Numbered from the stretch's first letter, positions 16,953-26,465 are shown. The stretch is DNA of 64,000 bases from Nitrospiraceae bacterium (GCA_013140715.1 JABFSG010000005.1:25576-89575); one strand, 5' to 3'. The notes: a model not told the origin generated them from the sequence alone. A program made the numbers and translations.

Positions 16953-18368
16953 ATGCTGCTTCGCCCCAGTCTCATATCGCGAATCGTGATCGTGTTCTGT
17001 CTTGGAGGCTCGATCGTCGGTGGATCGGCCCTGGCCGGAAGTCCAGCGATTTCTGTGGCTGGTGCGACGGAACTCCAACCGCAAATCAAAGCGACTGCGA
17101 CAAAAGTCATCCCCGCTGTCGTCAGCATTGCCTCCACGGTCATGGTCCGCGATCAAGGATTCAGCGACGAAGCGCTTCCATTCGGATTGTTCAAGGATGC
17201 ACCGGCGCGGCGGCAATATGGTCAGGGCTCCGGCGTCATTGTGTCATCTGACGGATATATTCTTACGAACAACCATGTCATTGCCGATGCAGTCGATGTG
17301 GATGTGATCCTCGCCGATCGGCGGCAATATAAAGGACGAGTGGTGGCCACCGATCCGAAGACCGACGTGGCCGTGGTGAAGATTCACGCGAACAATCTGC
17401 CGGTAGTGACGTGGGGAGATTCGAGCAGCCTTGCTGTCGGCGAGTTTGTGCTGGCGATCGGGAATCCGCTTGGATTGAGTCGTAGCGTGACGTTCGGGAT
17501 CGTCAGTGCCGTCGGTCGAGCCGATGTCGGTGTCGCCGACTTCGAAGATTTCATTCAAACCGATGCGCCGATCAATCCCGGCAGTTCCGGCGGGGCCTTG
17601 GTGACTCTCAATGGAGAATTGGTGGGGATCAATACCGCCATCGCCAGTCCCACAGGTGGAAGCGTCGGTGTCGGCTTCGCCATTCCGAGCAATATGGCCC
17701 GATCTGCCATGCAGAGTTTGATCAAAACCGGACGTGTCGTCCGTGGGTTCCTCGGCGCCTCGACCCAAGATGTCACGCCCCTGTTGGGTAAAATATTTCG
17801 TCTCCCCGATGTGAAGGGCGCGATCGTCACCGATGTGCAGACGAAGGGGTCCGCCGAGAGAGCCGGACTCAAGCGGGGCGATGTGGTCGTGCGATTCGAT
17901 GGGCGCGACGTGATGGACAGCGGCCATCTTCGAAACCTCGTCGCTGCTGCTACGATCGGAAGTAAGCACAAGCTGGATCTCATGCGTGAGAGTAAGCCGT
18001 ACCAGGCTGAATTGATTGTACAAGAGGCTCCGCGTGAACGGACCAAAAAAAGCCAGACCTCATCGACCTCTGCCGCCACGGCCCATCCCCTTGCCGGCGT
18101 GGTCTTCGACGATGTGACTGCTCCCTTAGCCCGGCAGATGGATCTGTCCGTCTCGACCGGGGTGGTGGTGACGGACATCGAGGAAGGCAGTCTGGCTGAA
18201 TCGTCCGGTCTCCAGCCAGGCGATGTTGTGATGGAGCTCAATCGACAGCCAACTCCCAACTTCGCTGTATTTCAGCGACTAGCCGACCCGATTAGGCCAA
18301 CCGATCTTGCTCTCCTGCTGATCAATCGGCAGGGGAACGCGCTCTATATTCCGATTCAAAATGAATAG
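16953..18368 (+). CDS. Deg/HtrA-family serine endoprotease
   Basis: This 471-aa periplasmic protease/chaperone has a signal peptide followed by a trypsin-like domain. The triad is visible: His in TNNHVIADA (about residue 108), Asp in PKTDVAVVK (about 138) and Ser in NPGSSGGALV (about 212). Two PDZ domains follow: GAIVTDVQTKGSAERAGLKRGDVVV and GVVVTDIEEGSLAESSGLQPGDVVM. It degrades or refolds damaged envelope proteins. ATG 16953 is preceded by the arm of E6 rather than an SD. It is shorter in the N-terminal Q-linker than E. coli DegP. Confidence 0.92.
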   Translation: MLLRPSLISRIVIVFCLGGSIVGGSALAGSPAISVAGATELQPQIKATATKVIPAVVSIASTVMVRDQGFSDEALPFGLFKDAPARRQYGQGSGVIVSSDGYILTNNHVIADAVDVDVILADRRQYKGRVVATDPKTDVAVVKIHANNLPVVTWGDSSSLAVGEFVLAIGNPLGLSRSVTFGIVSAVGRADVGVADFEDFIQTDAPINPGSSGGALVTLNGELVGINTAIASPTGGSVGVGFAIPSNMARSAMQSLIKTGRVVRGFLGASTQDVTPLLGKIFRLPDVKGAIVTDVQTKGSAERAGLKRGDVVVRFDGRDVMDSGHLRNLVAAATIGSKHKLDLMRESKPYQAELIVQEAPRERTKKSQTSSTSAATAHPLAGVVFDDVTAPLARQMDLSVSTGVVVTDIEEGSLAESSGLQPGDVVMELNRQPTPNFAVFQRLADPIRPTDLALLLINRQGNALYIPIQNE

Positions 18369-18374
18369 AAACGG

Positions 18375-18620
18375 GCGGAGTGGCCAGGTCCGCCTCATTG
18401 CTCGCGCAACGCGCACAGTCCGAGGCGAGACCTGGTCATCCCGCTTTGAGGAAGAATGGGTTCTAGAAAGAAGGCACACGATGAGACGGTGGTCGCTCGA
18501 TGCGCGCAGTGAAGGGCAGCCTTGGCCACTTTTTCTAAGAGAGGTATGGAAAATTGAAGACTCTCGTTGGGCGCGTGCAGTGAAGGAGGGTTTGCTTGCC
18601 CCCTCTTGAGAAGGTGAAGA
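18375..18620. repeat. Cluster of degenerate R2-family repeats
   Basis: At least three partial cores are present: GCTCGCGCAACGCGCACAG near 18400, GCTCGATGCGCGCAGTGAAG near 18495 and CTCGTTGGGCGCGTGCAGTG near 18562. They are mixed and not complete palindromes. The rest of the gap to 19002 has no gene I can support. Confidence 0.55.
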
Positions 18621-19002
18621 AGCAGAATCGTCTTGTTGGACGTGCGTAGTTCGAGACCTCCCGCACTACGCACCAGGCTGAGAGAAAAGGCGAGATCTGA
18701 AAGTCCTGGCCCAAGAAACTATAGGCCTTGTCTCACCGCTTCAGCGTATGTTTTACCGGAACCCATTTATCGAAAGCCTCTTGAAAGCGGACGCACTTGT
18801 CGTGGCCTGAAGACGGATTTCATGCTGAAATGGAACGAAGCCCGATGAGCTATTTCGCGGCACGTGGCAGACTCGCTTTCATGTTCTTCGTGCGTGGATT
18901 GCCCCTTGTCTCATGAGCGAACCGTTGACCCCTACCAATGGAGGGGTTGAGCTCTGACGTGCGCTCCGCATAATCTGCGACACCACAGAGGGTGCGGATC
19001 TA

Positions 19003-21402
19003 ATGCGACGTTCTCGCGCACTTCTTACTCTGATCATATGCGTATGCTGCCTGACTTCCTGTAGTGGAGGCGGTGGGGGTGGAGGAAGTACAAGTAGTGG
19101 AGCAGTTGCTCCCACGATCGTGTCAGGCTCGGTGCAAGCACCAAATGGGCAGATTGTTTTCTTCCAGCCTTTCGGATTCATGGATCGTGTTGCCAGCCTG
19201 TTTAGCTCATCAGCATATGCTTCCCTCTCAGGCGCGAGTGAAGTCTCTGATGGAACGCTTGTTGAGTTAGGCAGATACAATGCCGATGCCTCGAACTTTT
19301 CACTCCTTGCCACAACAAAAACCGCTGGGGGACAGTACTCGTTCAATCTAACGAATCTAGGCGTACAGTATTCTAATGATCTCATCATTCGTGTGACGAA
19401 CAGCTCGCTCCAAATGCGGGCGTTTGTCGTAAGCTCCACGGTGGATTTGGATCCTGTATCTGAAACCGTCGTGCGACTGGTTACCGAGCAATTAATTGCC
19501 AACCCCGGTGCTACGATAGATAGCTTCACCGTTCAAGAGTTGGTGGATATTGCTGGGGCCATCGACGTGCTGGTAATAGCCAAGCAGCTAAGGGCCAGCA
19601 CAATAGAGGCGGCCGTAACCACAGTGCGAGGGGCTGCCATGGCAAATCTTGGCTTTGTCGCCTTTCTTACTGCTGCGGCGGGGGCTGGTCAGACAACGGA
19701 AGGTCCTGGAGATATCGGCAACCATTTCCCGCTTGCCGCCAATAGTCAATGGCAATACTCAGGCTCCGAGTCCATTAGCGGTCAGCCCACCGTGACCTAC
19801 GCCAACACGAGAACCATAAGTGGCACGAAGATCTTTGGAGCAGCGACTGCCCTTGTTTCTGCAGAAACCAACTCCAACCCATTGACTGGAGAAGCAGGTG
19901 AAGAGTACCTGGTTAAAAATACGGTCGGCATTACGAACTGGGGGAATAATGATCCAACGGATTTCCTGACTGCCCATGTCGGGCCCTACCTTCAACTACG
20001 ATTTCCTCTTCAACAAGGCTCAAAGTTCGAGTCTTTCAACAAGCAAGGGATAAATCTTGGCCTAGACCTGGATCGAGACGGAAAAAATGACACTTTATCT
20101 CTAAAAGCTGAAGTAAGGGTGACGGGGATTGAAACGGTCACGGTACCAGCTGGCACCTTTCCCAATACCATCATGGTAGAAGCCACAATTACCACGGTGG
20201 TCACTCTTTCGAGGGACCGGAGCGTAATTAGAGCGACTGAAGCTCAAACCATCTGGCTTGCTGCTGGAACTGGGCCTGTTCGATTGAGAGATATCACTGC
20301 ATTCGATGGCCATACAGCCATAACCACCATCGAAGAATTGACAAGCTTTGTCGGTGGGTCTGGAGTCGATACTGCTACTGAGGTGCGGAAGCTGACCCTG
20401 GATACTAACGACCTTGTATTTGACCCTGTTTCAAGCAAACTCTACGCTTCACGCCCGGGGAATCCTGGAAGTGTGGCAGCCATTGATCCCGCCACCGGAT
20501 TAATCCTATCTTCGATCCCTGTGGGAACTGGCCCATCGACCACTGGCAATGGCCCAACGAGTTTGGCGCTCTCCGATGATGGGCACTACCTCTATGTTGC
20601 GCTCAATAGTGAATCGGCTATCCAACGAATCGATCTCCGGACCTTTACGGCAGATATCAGGCTCACGCTGGGAGCAGATATAGTTCAGCCTGAGTGTGCC
20701 TTACAAGTATCCGACATGAAACCCCTTCCTGGGAATGGTCACGCGCTCGCGGTGTCCAAGCTCACCATGTCACTACCGGGTATCGCCTGTGGGGAAAATT
20801 TCTATGAAGTTGCCATTTACGATGATGGGGTCCAACGACCCACCACGGTGAGGGTATTTTCACCACCTTCATTCAATGGGGTGCCAATTCTTATTGAACG
20901 ACTTGCTTTTGTGACAGACGCTACCAAACTCTATGGATTTAATACCTCGTCTAGCGCAGAGGGATTTTTTGAAATGACCCTCACTGGGACAGGGGTTTCT
21001 GTGACCAATGCAGCTGGATTAACGGCACCAGTCTTTCAGACGCTCATGGAACCAGGGAATGGCCAAATTTTTATGAGTGCGGGCTATATTGTTAATCCCG
21101 CAACGCTCGCAATCACCGGGCGATTCGCCGCCTTTCCCACCCCGGATCAGTATCTGGTTCGCCCAGACTCTGCTTCGGGAAGGGTCTTTTTCTTGCCAAC
21201 AACCGTACTGAACCCCCAAGCGATACCCGTGCTGGCCTATGACATGACGAGCCTCCAGCTTATCGGGACGGTGAACATTCCCGGATCCACAGCGGGTCAA
21301 ATAATCAGTGCCACGAGCCTCATTCGGTGGGGTTCGAACGGTCTAGCCTTCCGAACAGATAATCACGAAGTCTTTCTCATCAATACGTCCTTGATTCCTT
21401 AA
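19003..21402 (+). CDS. Large lipoprotein with a beta-propeller-like C-terminal half
   Basis: The 799-aa product begins with a lipoprotein signal peptide ending in LTSC, followed by a Gly/Ser linker (SGGGGGGGSTSSG). The N-terminal half (to about residue 450) is beta-rich without a family I can name. The C-terminal half contains YVTN-type propeller segments such as KLYASRPGNPGSVAAIDPATGLILSSIPVGTGP and HYLYVALNSESAIQRIDLRTF. It is probably surface or periplasmic. No partner gene is adjacent and R2 repeats precede it. Function is unknown. Confidence 0.75.
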   Translation: MRRSRALLTLIICVCCLTSCSGGGGGGGSTSSGAVAPTIVSGSVQAPNGQIVFFQPFGFMDRVASLFSSSAYASLSGASEVSDGTLVELGRYNADASNFSLLATTKTAGGQYSFNLTNLGVQYSNDLIIRVTNSSLQMRAFVVSSTVDLDPVSETVVRLVTEQLIANPGATIDSFTVQELVDIAGAIDVLVIAKQLRASTIEAAVTTVRGAAMANLGFVAFLTAAAGAGQTTEGPGDIGNHFPLAANSQWQYSGSESISGQPTVTYANTRTISGTKIFGAATALVSAETNSNPLTGEAGEEYLVKNTVGITNWGNNDPTDFLTAHVGPYLQLRFPLQQGSKFESFNKQGINLGLDLDRDGKNDTLSLKAEVRVTGIETVTVPAGTFPNTIMVEATITTVVTLSRDRSVIRATEAQTIWLAAGTGPVRLRDITAFDGHTAITTIEELTSFVGGSGVDTATEVRKLTLDTNDLVFDPVSSKLYASRPGNPGSVAAIDPATGLILSSIPVGTGPSTTGNGPTSLALSDDGHYLYVALNSESAIQRIDLRTFTADIRLTLGADIVQPECALQVSDMKPLPGNGHALAVSKLTMSLPGIACGENFYEVAIYDDGVQRPTTVRVFSPPSFNGVPILIERLAFVTDATKLYGFNTSSSAEGFFEMTLTGTGVSVTNAAGLTAPVFQTLMEPGNGQIFMSAGYIVNPATLAITGRFAAFPTPDQYLVRPDSASGRVFFLPTTVLNPQAIPVLAYDMTSLQLIGTVNIPGSTAGQIISATSLIRWGSNGLAFRTDNHEVFLINTSLIP

Positions 21403-21461
21403 CAGGAAAATCCTGGCATAGCGATGGAAGAACGCCGCAGGCAAGCCCTTTCTGCATTCTG

Positions 21462-21600
21462 CTAGAGGGGGAGCAGTTTGAGGTCGAGCGCCCGTTCGAT
21501 GAGCCAGGCTGATGCAAGGGCTGCGATGACGAGGGAGCCGGTTATGAGTGCGAGCTGTCCTACCTCCACTCCCAGGTCGAAACTCACCGATATTAGCCCC
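21462..21600 (-). pseudogene. Remnant resembling the C-terminus of a HupE/UreJ-type membrane protein
   Basis: Reading the minus strand gives SFDLGVEVGQLALITGSLV followed by an alanine-rich hydrophobic stretch and a stop. This resembles the last two helices of HupE/UreJ-family proteins (typical block FNLGVELGQL). Nothing upstream continues the family in the same frame, so it looks like a decayed fragment. The nearby nikR would fit a lost nickel transporter, but that is an inference. Confidence 0.4.
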
Positions 21601-21710
21601 AGAGACCGTGATGACCGCATGGCCCATTTCCCGGTAGGCCCGTATGTTAATTCCGGAGTCCGGATGGGGGCGGCTCCACGCTGCCCCCATCCGGGTAGCC
21701 TCAAGCCTTG

Positions 21711-22202
21711 TCAGTGCATGGATGCCATCGGCTTTTCGACGATGTCGCCCTTCATTGGGCCCAGTGCGCCGAGTAGTTCACTCTTCTCGCGCTCCGGGAC
21801 CTTGAACTTGTTGAGCGTGGCGGCCAGATCCCCGACCAGCGCATCAAAGTCGCTGCTGCTCACTCCCATGCCGGTATGGGTCGCCTTCATGCTGCGGCCG
21901 CTGTAAGTGCAAGGACCGCCGGAGGCCTGGCAGATCTGTTCCACCAGCAGCATCTTCAATCTGGGAATGTCGGTGTTGGCGAACTTGCCGTTGACGCGAT
22001 TGTCGGCTGCGACGCGACCGACGAAATCATCGACGACGGCGGTGATAGCTGCTTTGCCGCCTAAGCGATCGTAGAGCGGTTTGTCTGCCATGACCATCGG
22101 TTTGGACATCGCAGAGCCGGATGCCGGCTCCATGCTGTTACAGCCGGTGAGGCCGAGCGCAAATCCGCTGATGATGAGGCACGATACGATACTGGTCTTC
22201 AT
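21711..22202 (-). CDS. Lipid-anchored group 1 truncated hemoglobin
   Basis: The 163-aa protein starts with a lipoprotein signal peptide with lipobox LTGC, then a trHbN-type globin: YDRLGGKAAITAVVDDFV, the TDIPRLKMLL segment and the proximal His in KATHTGMGVSSSDF (about residue 110). Group 1 truncated globins bind O2 or NO and often detoxify NO, which is relevant for an organism living with nitrite. Export as a lipoprotein is unusual for this family. A strong SD (AGGAGGG) precedes the ATG. Confidence 0.85.
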   Translation of the reverse strand: MKTSIVSCLIISGFALGLTGCNSMEPASGSAMSKPMVMADKPLYDRLGGKAAITAVVDDFVGRVAADNRVNGKFANTDIPRLKMLLVEQICQASGGPCTYSGRSMKATHTGMGVSSSDFDALVGDLAATLNKFKVPEREKSELLGALGPMKGDIVEKPMASMH

Positions 22203-22459
22203 GGTCCTACCCTCCTAGTGAGTGAACGAGAAATGTTAAGTGACCCGTTGCCTTGTCGGCACCTGTGCTCTACGTCTCTCACTACGCGGGGTTTGTGAAT
22301 TTGGATTTGTCCGTCGCGCGCTGCAGTGAAATTATTTGCGTGCGAGTGTTTTGCCGGTCTGACTATCTGTACGACGGGAGAAGATACCTGTGGGGCGATT
22401 CAGCGAACCTGCCTCCAGTTTGATTGGAGCGATGACGTGTTGATTTGCGCCTCGTGCGA

Positions 22460-22484
22460 TGTTACGTTTCTAAAAATCGTAACA
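22460..22484. promoter_or_regulatory. Probable NikR operator upstream of nikR
   Basis: TGTTACG-N11-CGTAACA is a perfect 7-bp inverted repeat ending 14 bp before the nikR start. Written as TGTTAC-N13-GTAACA it matches the GTGTTAC-N13/14-GTAACAC type described for Geobacter-like NikR proteins. The rest of 22203-22459 shows no gene. Confidence 0.7.
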
Positions 22485-22498
22485 CTTGGAAGTTCGCC

Positions 22499-22915
22499 AT
22501 GAAAAAGCTTATTCGGTTCGGCGTGTCGTTGGACCATCATCTGCTCGACGATTTCGATCTGCACATCAAGAAGCGTAAGTATACGAACCGCTCGGAGGCG
22601 CTACGGGACCTGATTCGCGACAACCTGGTCGGGCAGGAATGGGGCGACAATAAAGAGACGGTCGGGACGATTACGTTTGTGTACGACCATCATGTGCGCG
22701 ACCTGACAAGAAAGCTGACTCATATTCAGCATGATTTCCAAGGCCACATCATGGCCGGGATGCATGTCCATCTCGACCATGACCATTGCCTTGAGGTCTT
22801 GGTGGTGAAAGGCAAGGGGACGGAGATTAAGAAGGTGGCGGATGCTTTGCTATCGGTCAAAGGCGTGAAGCATGGCAAACTCACCATGACGACAACCGGT
22901 AAGGGCCTGGTGTAG
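22499..22915 (+). CDS. nikR: Nickel-responsive regulator NikR
   Basis: The 138-aa protein has an N-terminal ribbon-helix-helix domain (LIRFGVSLDHHLLDDFD...NRSEALRDLIRDNLV) and an ACT-like C-terminal domain with the square-planar nickel ligands: a His in FVYDHHVRDL and the HVHLDHDHC cluster (two His and one Cys). It represses or activates nickel uptake genes depending on Ni2+. ATG 22499 gives the standard length; an upstream in-frame start would run through the operator. It is followed after 3 bp by DUF3842 and then by a TonB receptor, suggesting a nickel regulon. Confidence 0.93.
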   Translation: MKKLIRFGVSLDHHLLDDFDLHIKKRKYTNRSEALRDLIRDNLVGQEWGDNKETVGTITFVYDHHVRDLTRKLTHIQHDFQGHIMAGMHVHLDHDHCLEVLVVKGKGTEIKKVADALLSVKGVKHGKLTMTTTGKGLV

Positions 22916-22918
22916 GCA

Positions 22919-23344
22919 ATGCGTGTCTGTGTGATCGATGGGCGTGGCGGTGGGCTTGGCTCTCGGCTGGTCGCAGGACTCCAATCGGAACTCGGTCTGG
23001 CCCATAGCATTGTCGCGTTGGGGACCAATACGGTGGCGGCGGCGGCGATGAAACAGGCCGGCGCGACGCAGGTGGGTGTCGGACCACGTGCGATTGCCGA
23101 CACATTGCCGACGGTGGATGTGATTGTCACTTCGTTGAACTTGGTCTTGTCAGGCGCGATGCTCGGTGAGGTAACTCCTGAGATCGTCCACTCCATCCTT
23201 GGTGCACGGGCCACGAAGGTCTTGCTGCCGCTCAATCGGGCTCGCGTGGAGATTGTCGGCGCGGGGGCCGACAATCTCGAGGTATTGATTACCCAGTCCT
23301 TGTTACGAGTCCGTGCTTTGGTCGGCTCGGTCCGACCCGCCTAG
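22919..23344 (+). CDS. DUF3842-family protein
   Basis: This 141-aa protein starts with a Rossmann-like MRVCVIDGRGGGLGSRLV motif typical of DUF3842. Function is unknown. It begins 3 bp after nikR and so is almost certainly co-transcribed. Together with the TonB receptor downstream, the context suggests a role in nickel or another metal supply. A nucleotide-binding role is plausible from the Gly-rich N-terminus but is not shown. Confidence 0.8.
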   Translation: MRVCVIDGRGGGLGSRLVAGLQSELGLAHSIVALGTNTVAAAAMKQAGATQVGVGPRAIADTLPTVDVIVTSLNLVLSGAMLGEVTPEIVHSILGARATKVLLPLNRARVEIVGAGADNLEVLITQSLLRVRALVGSVRPA

Positions 23345-23469
23345 GCCGGTTCTTCCAGGTCATAGTTGTTGCCAGGCCACGAGGGTCTGCGCCAGTCGGT
23401 GAGTCGACTGTCGAAAGATCATCGTGGACGTCTCATCCGTCCATGCTTCTGTATCTATGGGGTGAGACC

Positions 23470-25515
23470 ATGCGGTGCGTTCTGCTCTTGCTGGTTACCG
23501 TGATTGCGCTCTCGATCGTCGTTGAATCTGTACAGGCCCATGATCCGGAGCAGGATATCCTCGAAATCCCTGAAGTCAGAGTCATCGCTGAAAAACCGGT
23601 GGCGGCCTCTTCTCAGCAGTTTATCCCGGACAAAGAAATTGTGCTGCAGCCTCAAGGCAGGCCGGCCCAGATTCTGCGCCTGATTCCCGGCATGCTGGCT
23701 GTCGAGCATTCCGGCGGGGCCGGGAAAGCCGATCAATATTTTCTGCGTGGCTTCGATGCGGATCACGGTACAGATGTGGCCTTGTTTACCGACGGGATGC
23801 CGATCAACTTGCGCACCCATGCGCATGGGCAGGGCTATGCCGACCTCAATTTCATCATTCCGGAAACCATTGAGGGGTTGGATGTCAATAAAGGCGCCTA
23901 TCTACCAGAATACGGCGATTTTGCCACCGCCGGGGCGATCAATTTCAAATCTCGACAGGTGGTGCAAGAAGGGATCGCTCAGGCGACCGGTGGGCAGTTC
24001 GATACGCAACGCTATCTGCTCATGTTTTCCCCCACGAAAGAAAAAGTCCGCACCCTGTTTGCGGCGGAAGGCTTTTACACGAACGGTCCGTATGAACATG
24101 ATAACCGCTATTTTCGGGGCAATCTGTTCGGGAAATTGACGACCAATCTGAGCAGTCGCGATGAACTCAGTGTGACCGGGACGTTTCAAAGTTCGAAATG
24201 GAATGCTTCCGGTGAGATTCCCCTTCGTGTCGTCGAAGCCGGCACACTCGGGCGATTCGGTTCCATCGATCCTTCTGAGGGGGGTAACACGCTTCGCAGC
24301 ACGATCCGGATGAACTATCACTACGACACCCCCTCGGGCGGCCAGTTCTTTGCGAATGCGTACGGCCAGTATTACCGGCTGGACCTCTTCACCAACTTTA
24401 CGTATTTTCTCAACGATCCGGTCAATGGAGACGGGATTCAGCAAGCCGACCGTCGGGTCATGTATGGAGGAGATTTCGGATACAAACAGCATGGTGAAGT
24501 CTTGGGCATGCCGAGTATCGGGACAATCGGGTTTCAGACCCGAGTCGACGACATCCATTTGAGACTGGGGACTCAAACGACGCGCACGCCGACCGGAACG
24601 ATCGTCGACAAGGATGTGCTGTCGGCGTCCTATGCGCCATATGTCAAAGCCGAGGTCCAGCCGTTGCCATGGATGAGGCTCACAGGCGGGTTGCGTGGCG
24701 AAACCTTCACCTTCGACGTGCATAACCGTTGTCCTGCCTGCGCGGAGCAAGCGGACGGCAGAAAAAGCTCTGGCATTATCCTGCCGAAAATCAACCTGAT
24801 TCTCGGGCCCTGGGTCGGCACGGAATTCTTTGTCAACTATGGGGAGGGATTTCATAGCAACGATGCACGCTCGGCCGTTACGCCTGGTTCGTCGCCCTTG
24901 GCCCGGTCCAAGAGTTACGAGGTGGGGGTCCGGTCGAGGCCCTGGGGGCCGGAGGGGGTTGAACTCATTGCCACGGCCTGGCTCTTGGATCTCCAGTCGG
25001 AACTCGTGTTTGTGGGGGATGAAGGGGCGACCGAGATTCGTGGACGGAGCAGACGACAGGGGCTTGAGGGTGCCATGCGTGGTCAAGTGTGGGGCCCGAT
25101 TTATGTCAACGGCAGCGTGACCTGGACGAAGGCCGAATTTCGCAACGGCGATGCGATTCCATTAGCCCCTGAGCTGACGGCCTATGGCGCGCTGTTGGTG
25201 CGGTGGCCGGAAGGCTTGACATCACAATTGCAAGCCACCTATCTCGGCGTCCGCCCACTGACCGAGGACCGGAGCGTCAAATCGCCCGCGTGGGTTGAAC
25301 TCGACCTCACGGAGCGCTATCGACTGCCGATCACACTCTCTCACGGACGATTGGAGGCGTTCTTCTTTATTCGAAATCTGCTCGACACGAAGTGGGAGCA
25401 GGCCATCTTTGCCTTTGAATCGAGATTGCGGAACGAGGCGGCTGGGGTCTCAGATATTCACTTCGTGCCGGGAAATCCGCGGATGTTTATGGGCGGCGTA
25501 GCCTGGTACTTTTAG
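23470..25515 (+). CDS. TonB-dependent outer-membrane receptor (possibly for nickel)
   Basis: The 681-aa protein has a signal peptide (residues 1-24), a plug domain (IPEVRVIAEKPV, GRPAQILRLIPGMLAVEHSG, YFLRGFDADHGTDVALFTDGMP) and a 22-strand-type barrel ending in the aromatic GGVAWYF. The plug contains a His-rich LRTHAHGQGYADLN segment. The position after nikR and DUF3842 points to a nickel complex as substrate; this is inference. GGGGTGAG precedes ATG 23470. The TAG stop is directly abutted by a repeat element. Confidence 0.88.
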   Translation: MRCVLLLLVTVIALSIVVESVQAHDPEQDILEIPEVRVIAEKPVAASSQQFIPDKEIVLQPQGRPAQILRLIPGMLAVEHSGGAGKADQYFLRGFDADHGTDVALFTDGMPINLRTHAHGQGYADLNFIIPETIEGLDVNKGAYLPEYGDFATAGAINFKSRQVVQEGIAQATGGQFDTQRYLLMFSPTKEKVRTLFAAEGFYTNGPYEHDNRYFRGNLFGKLTTNLSSRDELSVTGTFQSSKWNASGEIPLRVVEAGTLGRFGSIDPSEGGNTLRSTIRMNYHYDTPSGGQFFANAYGQYYRLDLFTNFTYFLNDPVNGDGIQQADRRVMYGGDFGYKQHGEVLGMPSIGTIGFQTRVDDIHLRLGTQTTRTPTGTIVDKDVLSASYAPYVKAEVQPLPWMRLTGGLRGETFTFDVHNRCPACAEQADGRKSSGIILPKINLILGPWVGTEFFVNYGEGFHSNDARSAVTPGSSPLARSKSYEVGVRSRPWGPEGVELIATAWLLDLQSELVFVGDEGATEIRGRSRRQGLEGAMRGQVWGPIYVNGSVTWTKAEFRNGDAIPLAPELTAYGALLVRWPEGLTSQLQATYLGVRPLTEDRSVKSPAWVELDLTERYRLPITLSHGRLEAFFFIRNLLDTKWEQAIFAFESRLRNEAAGVSDIHFVPGNPRMFMGGVAWYF

Positions 25516-25707
25516 CAGCCGCTGAAAATGGTCGCCAGCTTCGTTCTCGGCTACCGAAACTCCTCAACGGGGACCCGGCCGCCTCACCGACTCGGCGGCG
25601 CGCACAGACGTGGTGCTCCTTATTCGTCGCACCGTGCGCCCCAGAGGGTACGCTTCCGGGTTTCGGGGCGCCTGCGGCCTTGCTGGACGACCATTTTGAG
25701 CGGCTGC
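25516..25707. repeat. R3-related palindromic element (192 bp variant)
   Basis: The arms CAGCCGCTGAAAATGGTCG and CGACCATTTTGAGCGGCTG are fully complementary. The inner part CCAGCTTCGTTCTCG matches R3. It starts at the base after the TonB receptor's TAG stop. Confidence 0.7.
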
Positions 25708-25757
25708 TCATTCACTGAAACGACCTCCAACGGCGTTCTCGTCTCGCTCTTCAGAGC

Positions 25758-25790
25758 CGTGAAAGGTAAAATGTAAAACGTGAAACGCGG
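25758..25790. repeat. 7-bp-unit repeat arm H2
   Basis: Heptamers GTGAAAG, GTAAAAT, GTAAAAC, GTGAAAC follow one another in the gap before the glycosylase gene. Confidence 0.6.
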
Positions 25791-25877
25791 CCTTGCCTGG
25801 GGCAAGGCGCGTCTCGGCTCGCCAGGGTTGGGTGGGGGAGAAAAGAGATCGTTTTGAGCAGCCTATAGTGAAGCCAT

Positions 25878-26465
25878 ATGAAGCCAACGCCAAGAGTGTT
25901 GCCACGCAGCTATTTCAACCGCCCCACGCTTACAGTGGCGCGGTCGCTTGTGGGTAAATATCTCATCCGTTGCATCGATGGCAGAGAGATAGCGGGAAAG
26001 ATCGTTGAGGTGGAGGCCTATGTTGGGTCGGAGGATAGGGCCTGTCATGCTTCGAAAGGGAGAACGAAGCGGACTGGGGTGATGTTTGGCCCAGCAGGAG
26101 TCGCCTACGTCTATCTTATCTATGGGATGTACCATTGCCTGAACGTGGTGACCGAGCGGGAGGAGTTTCCTGCAGCCGTCTTGATCAGGGCCATTGAAAT
26201 CGATGGGGAGTTGATCGATGGACCGGGGCGACTCTGTCGTACGTTGCAGATCGATCGCGCCTTCAACCGTGTCGATCTCACGACCGGAGAGTTTCTCTGG
26301 TTCGAGGATCGAGAGGCAGCGATGAAGAGAGGGGATGTGGGGACTCACCACAGAATCGGTGTCGACTATGCAGGCCAGTGGGCCAAGAAGCCTTGGCGAT
26401 TCCGACTACGAACGGCTGTTCCTTCTCGGACGAGGCGCACCAAAAAACAGGGGGGTACCGGATAG
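25878..26465 (+). CDS. 3-methyladenine DNA glycosylase (AAG/MPG family)
   Basis: This 195-aa base-excision-repair enzyme removes alkylated purines such as 3-methyladenine. Family blocks are LPRSYFNRPTLTVARSLVGKYLIR, the catalytic IVEVEAYVGSEDRACHAS (Glu and the HAS turn) and FGPAGVAYVYLIYGMYHCLNVV with the intercalating Tyr. The GPGRLCRTLQID block follows. The Arg/Lys-rich C-terminus is slightly extended. The stop codon sits in the loop of a perfect hairpin. ATG 25878 has no strong SD. Confidence 0.92.
   Translation: MKPTPRVLPRSYFNRPTLTVARSLVGKYLIRCIDGREIAGKIVEVEAYVGSEDRACHASKGRTKRTGVMFGPAGVAYVYLIYGMYHCLNVVTEREEFPAAVLIRAIEIDGELIDGPGRLCRTLQIDRAFNRVDLTTGEFLWFEDREAAMKRGDVGTHHRIGVDYAGQWAKKPWRFRLRTAVPSRTRRTKKQGGTG

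Noticed and set aside
19060-19090. A phase-variable G tract in the lipoprotein gene
   Set aside because: The seven-glycine stretch is encoded by mixed GGN codons (GGAGGCGGTGGGGGTGGA), not by a long homopolymer, so slippage is unlikely.
23902-25086. A 394-codon open frame antisense to the TonB receptor gene
   Set aside because: It lies wholly opposite a well-recognised gene, has no protein family features, and follows from the codon usage of the real gene.
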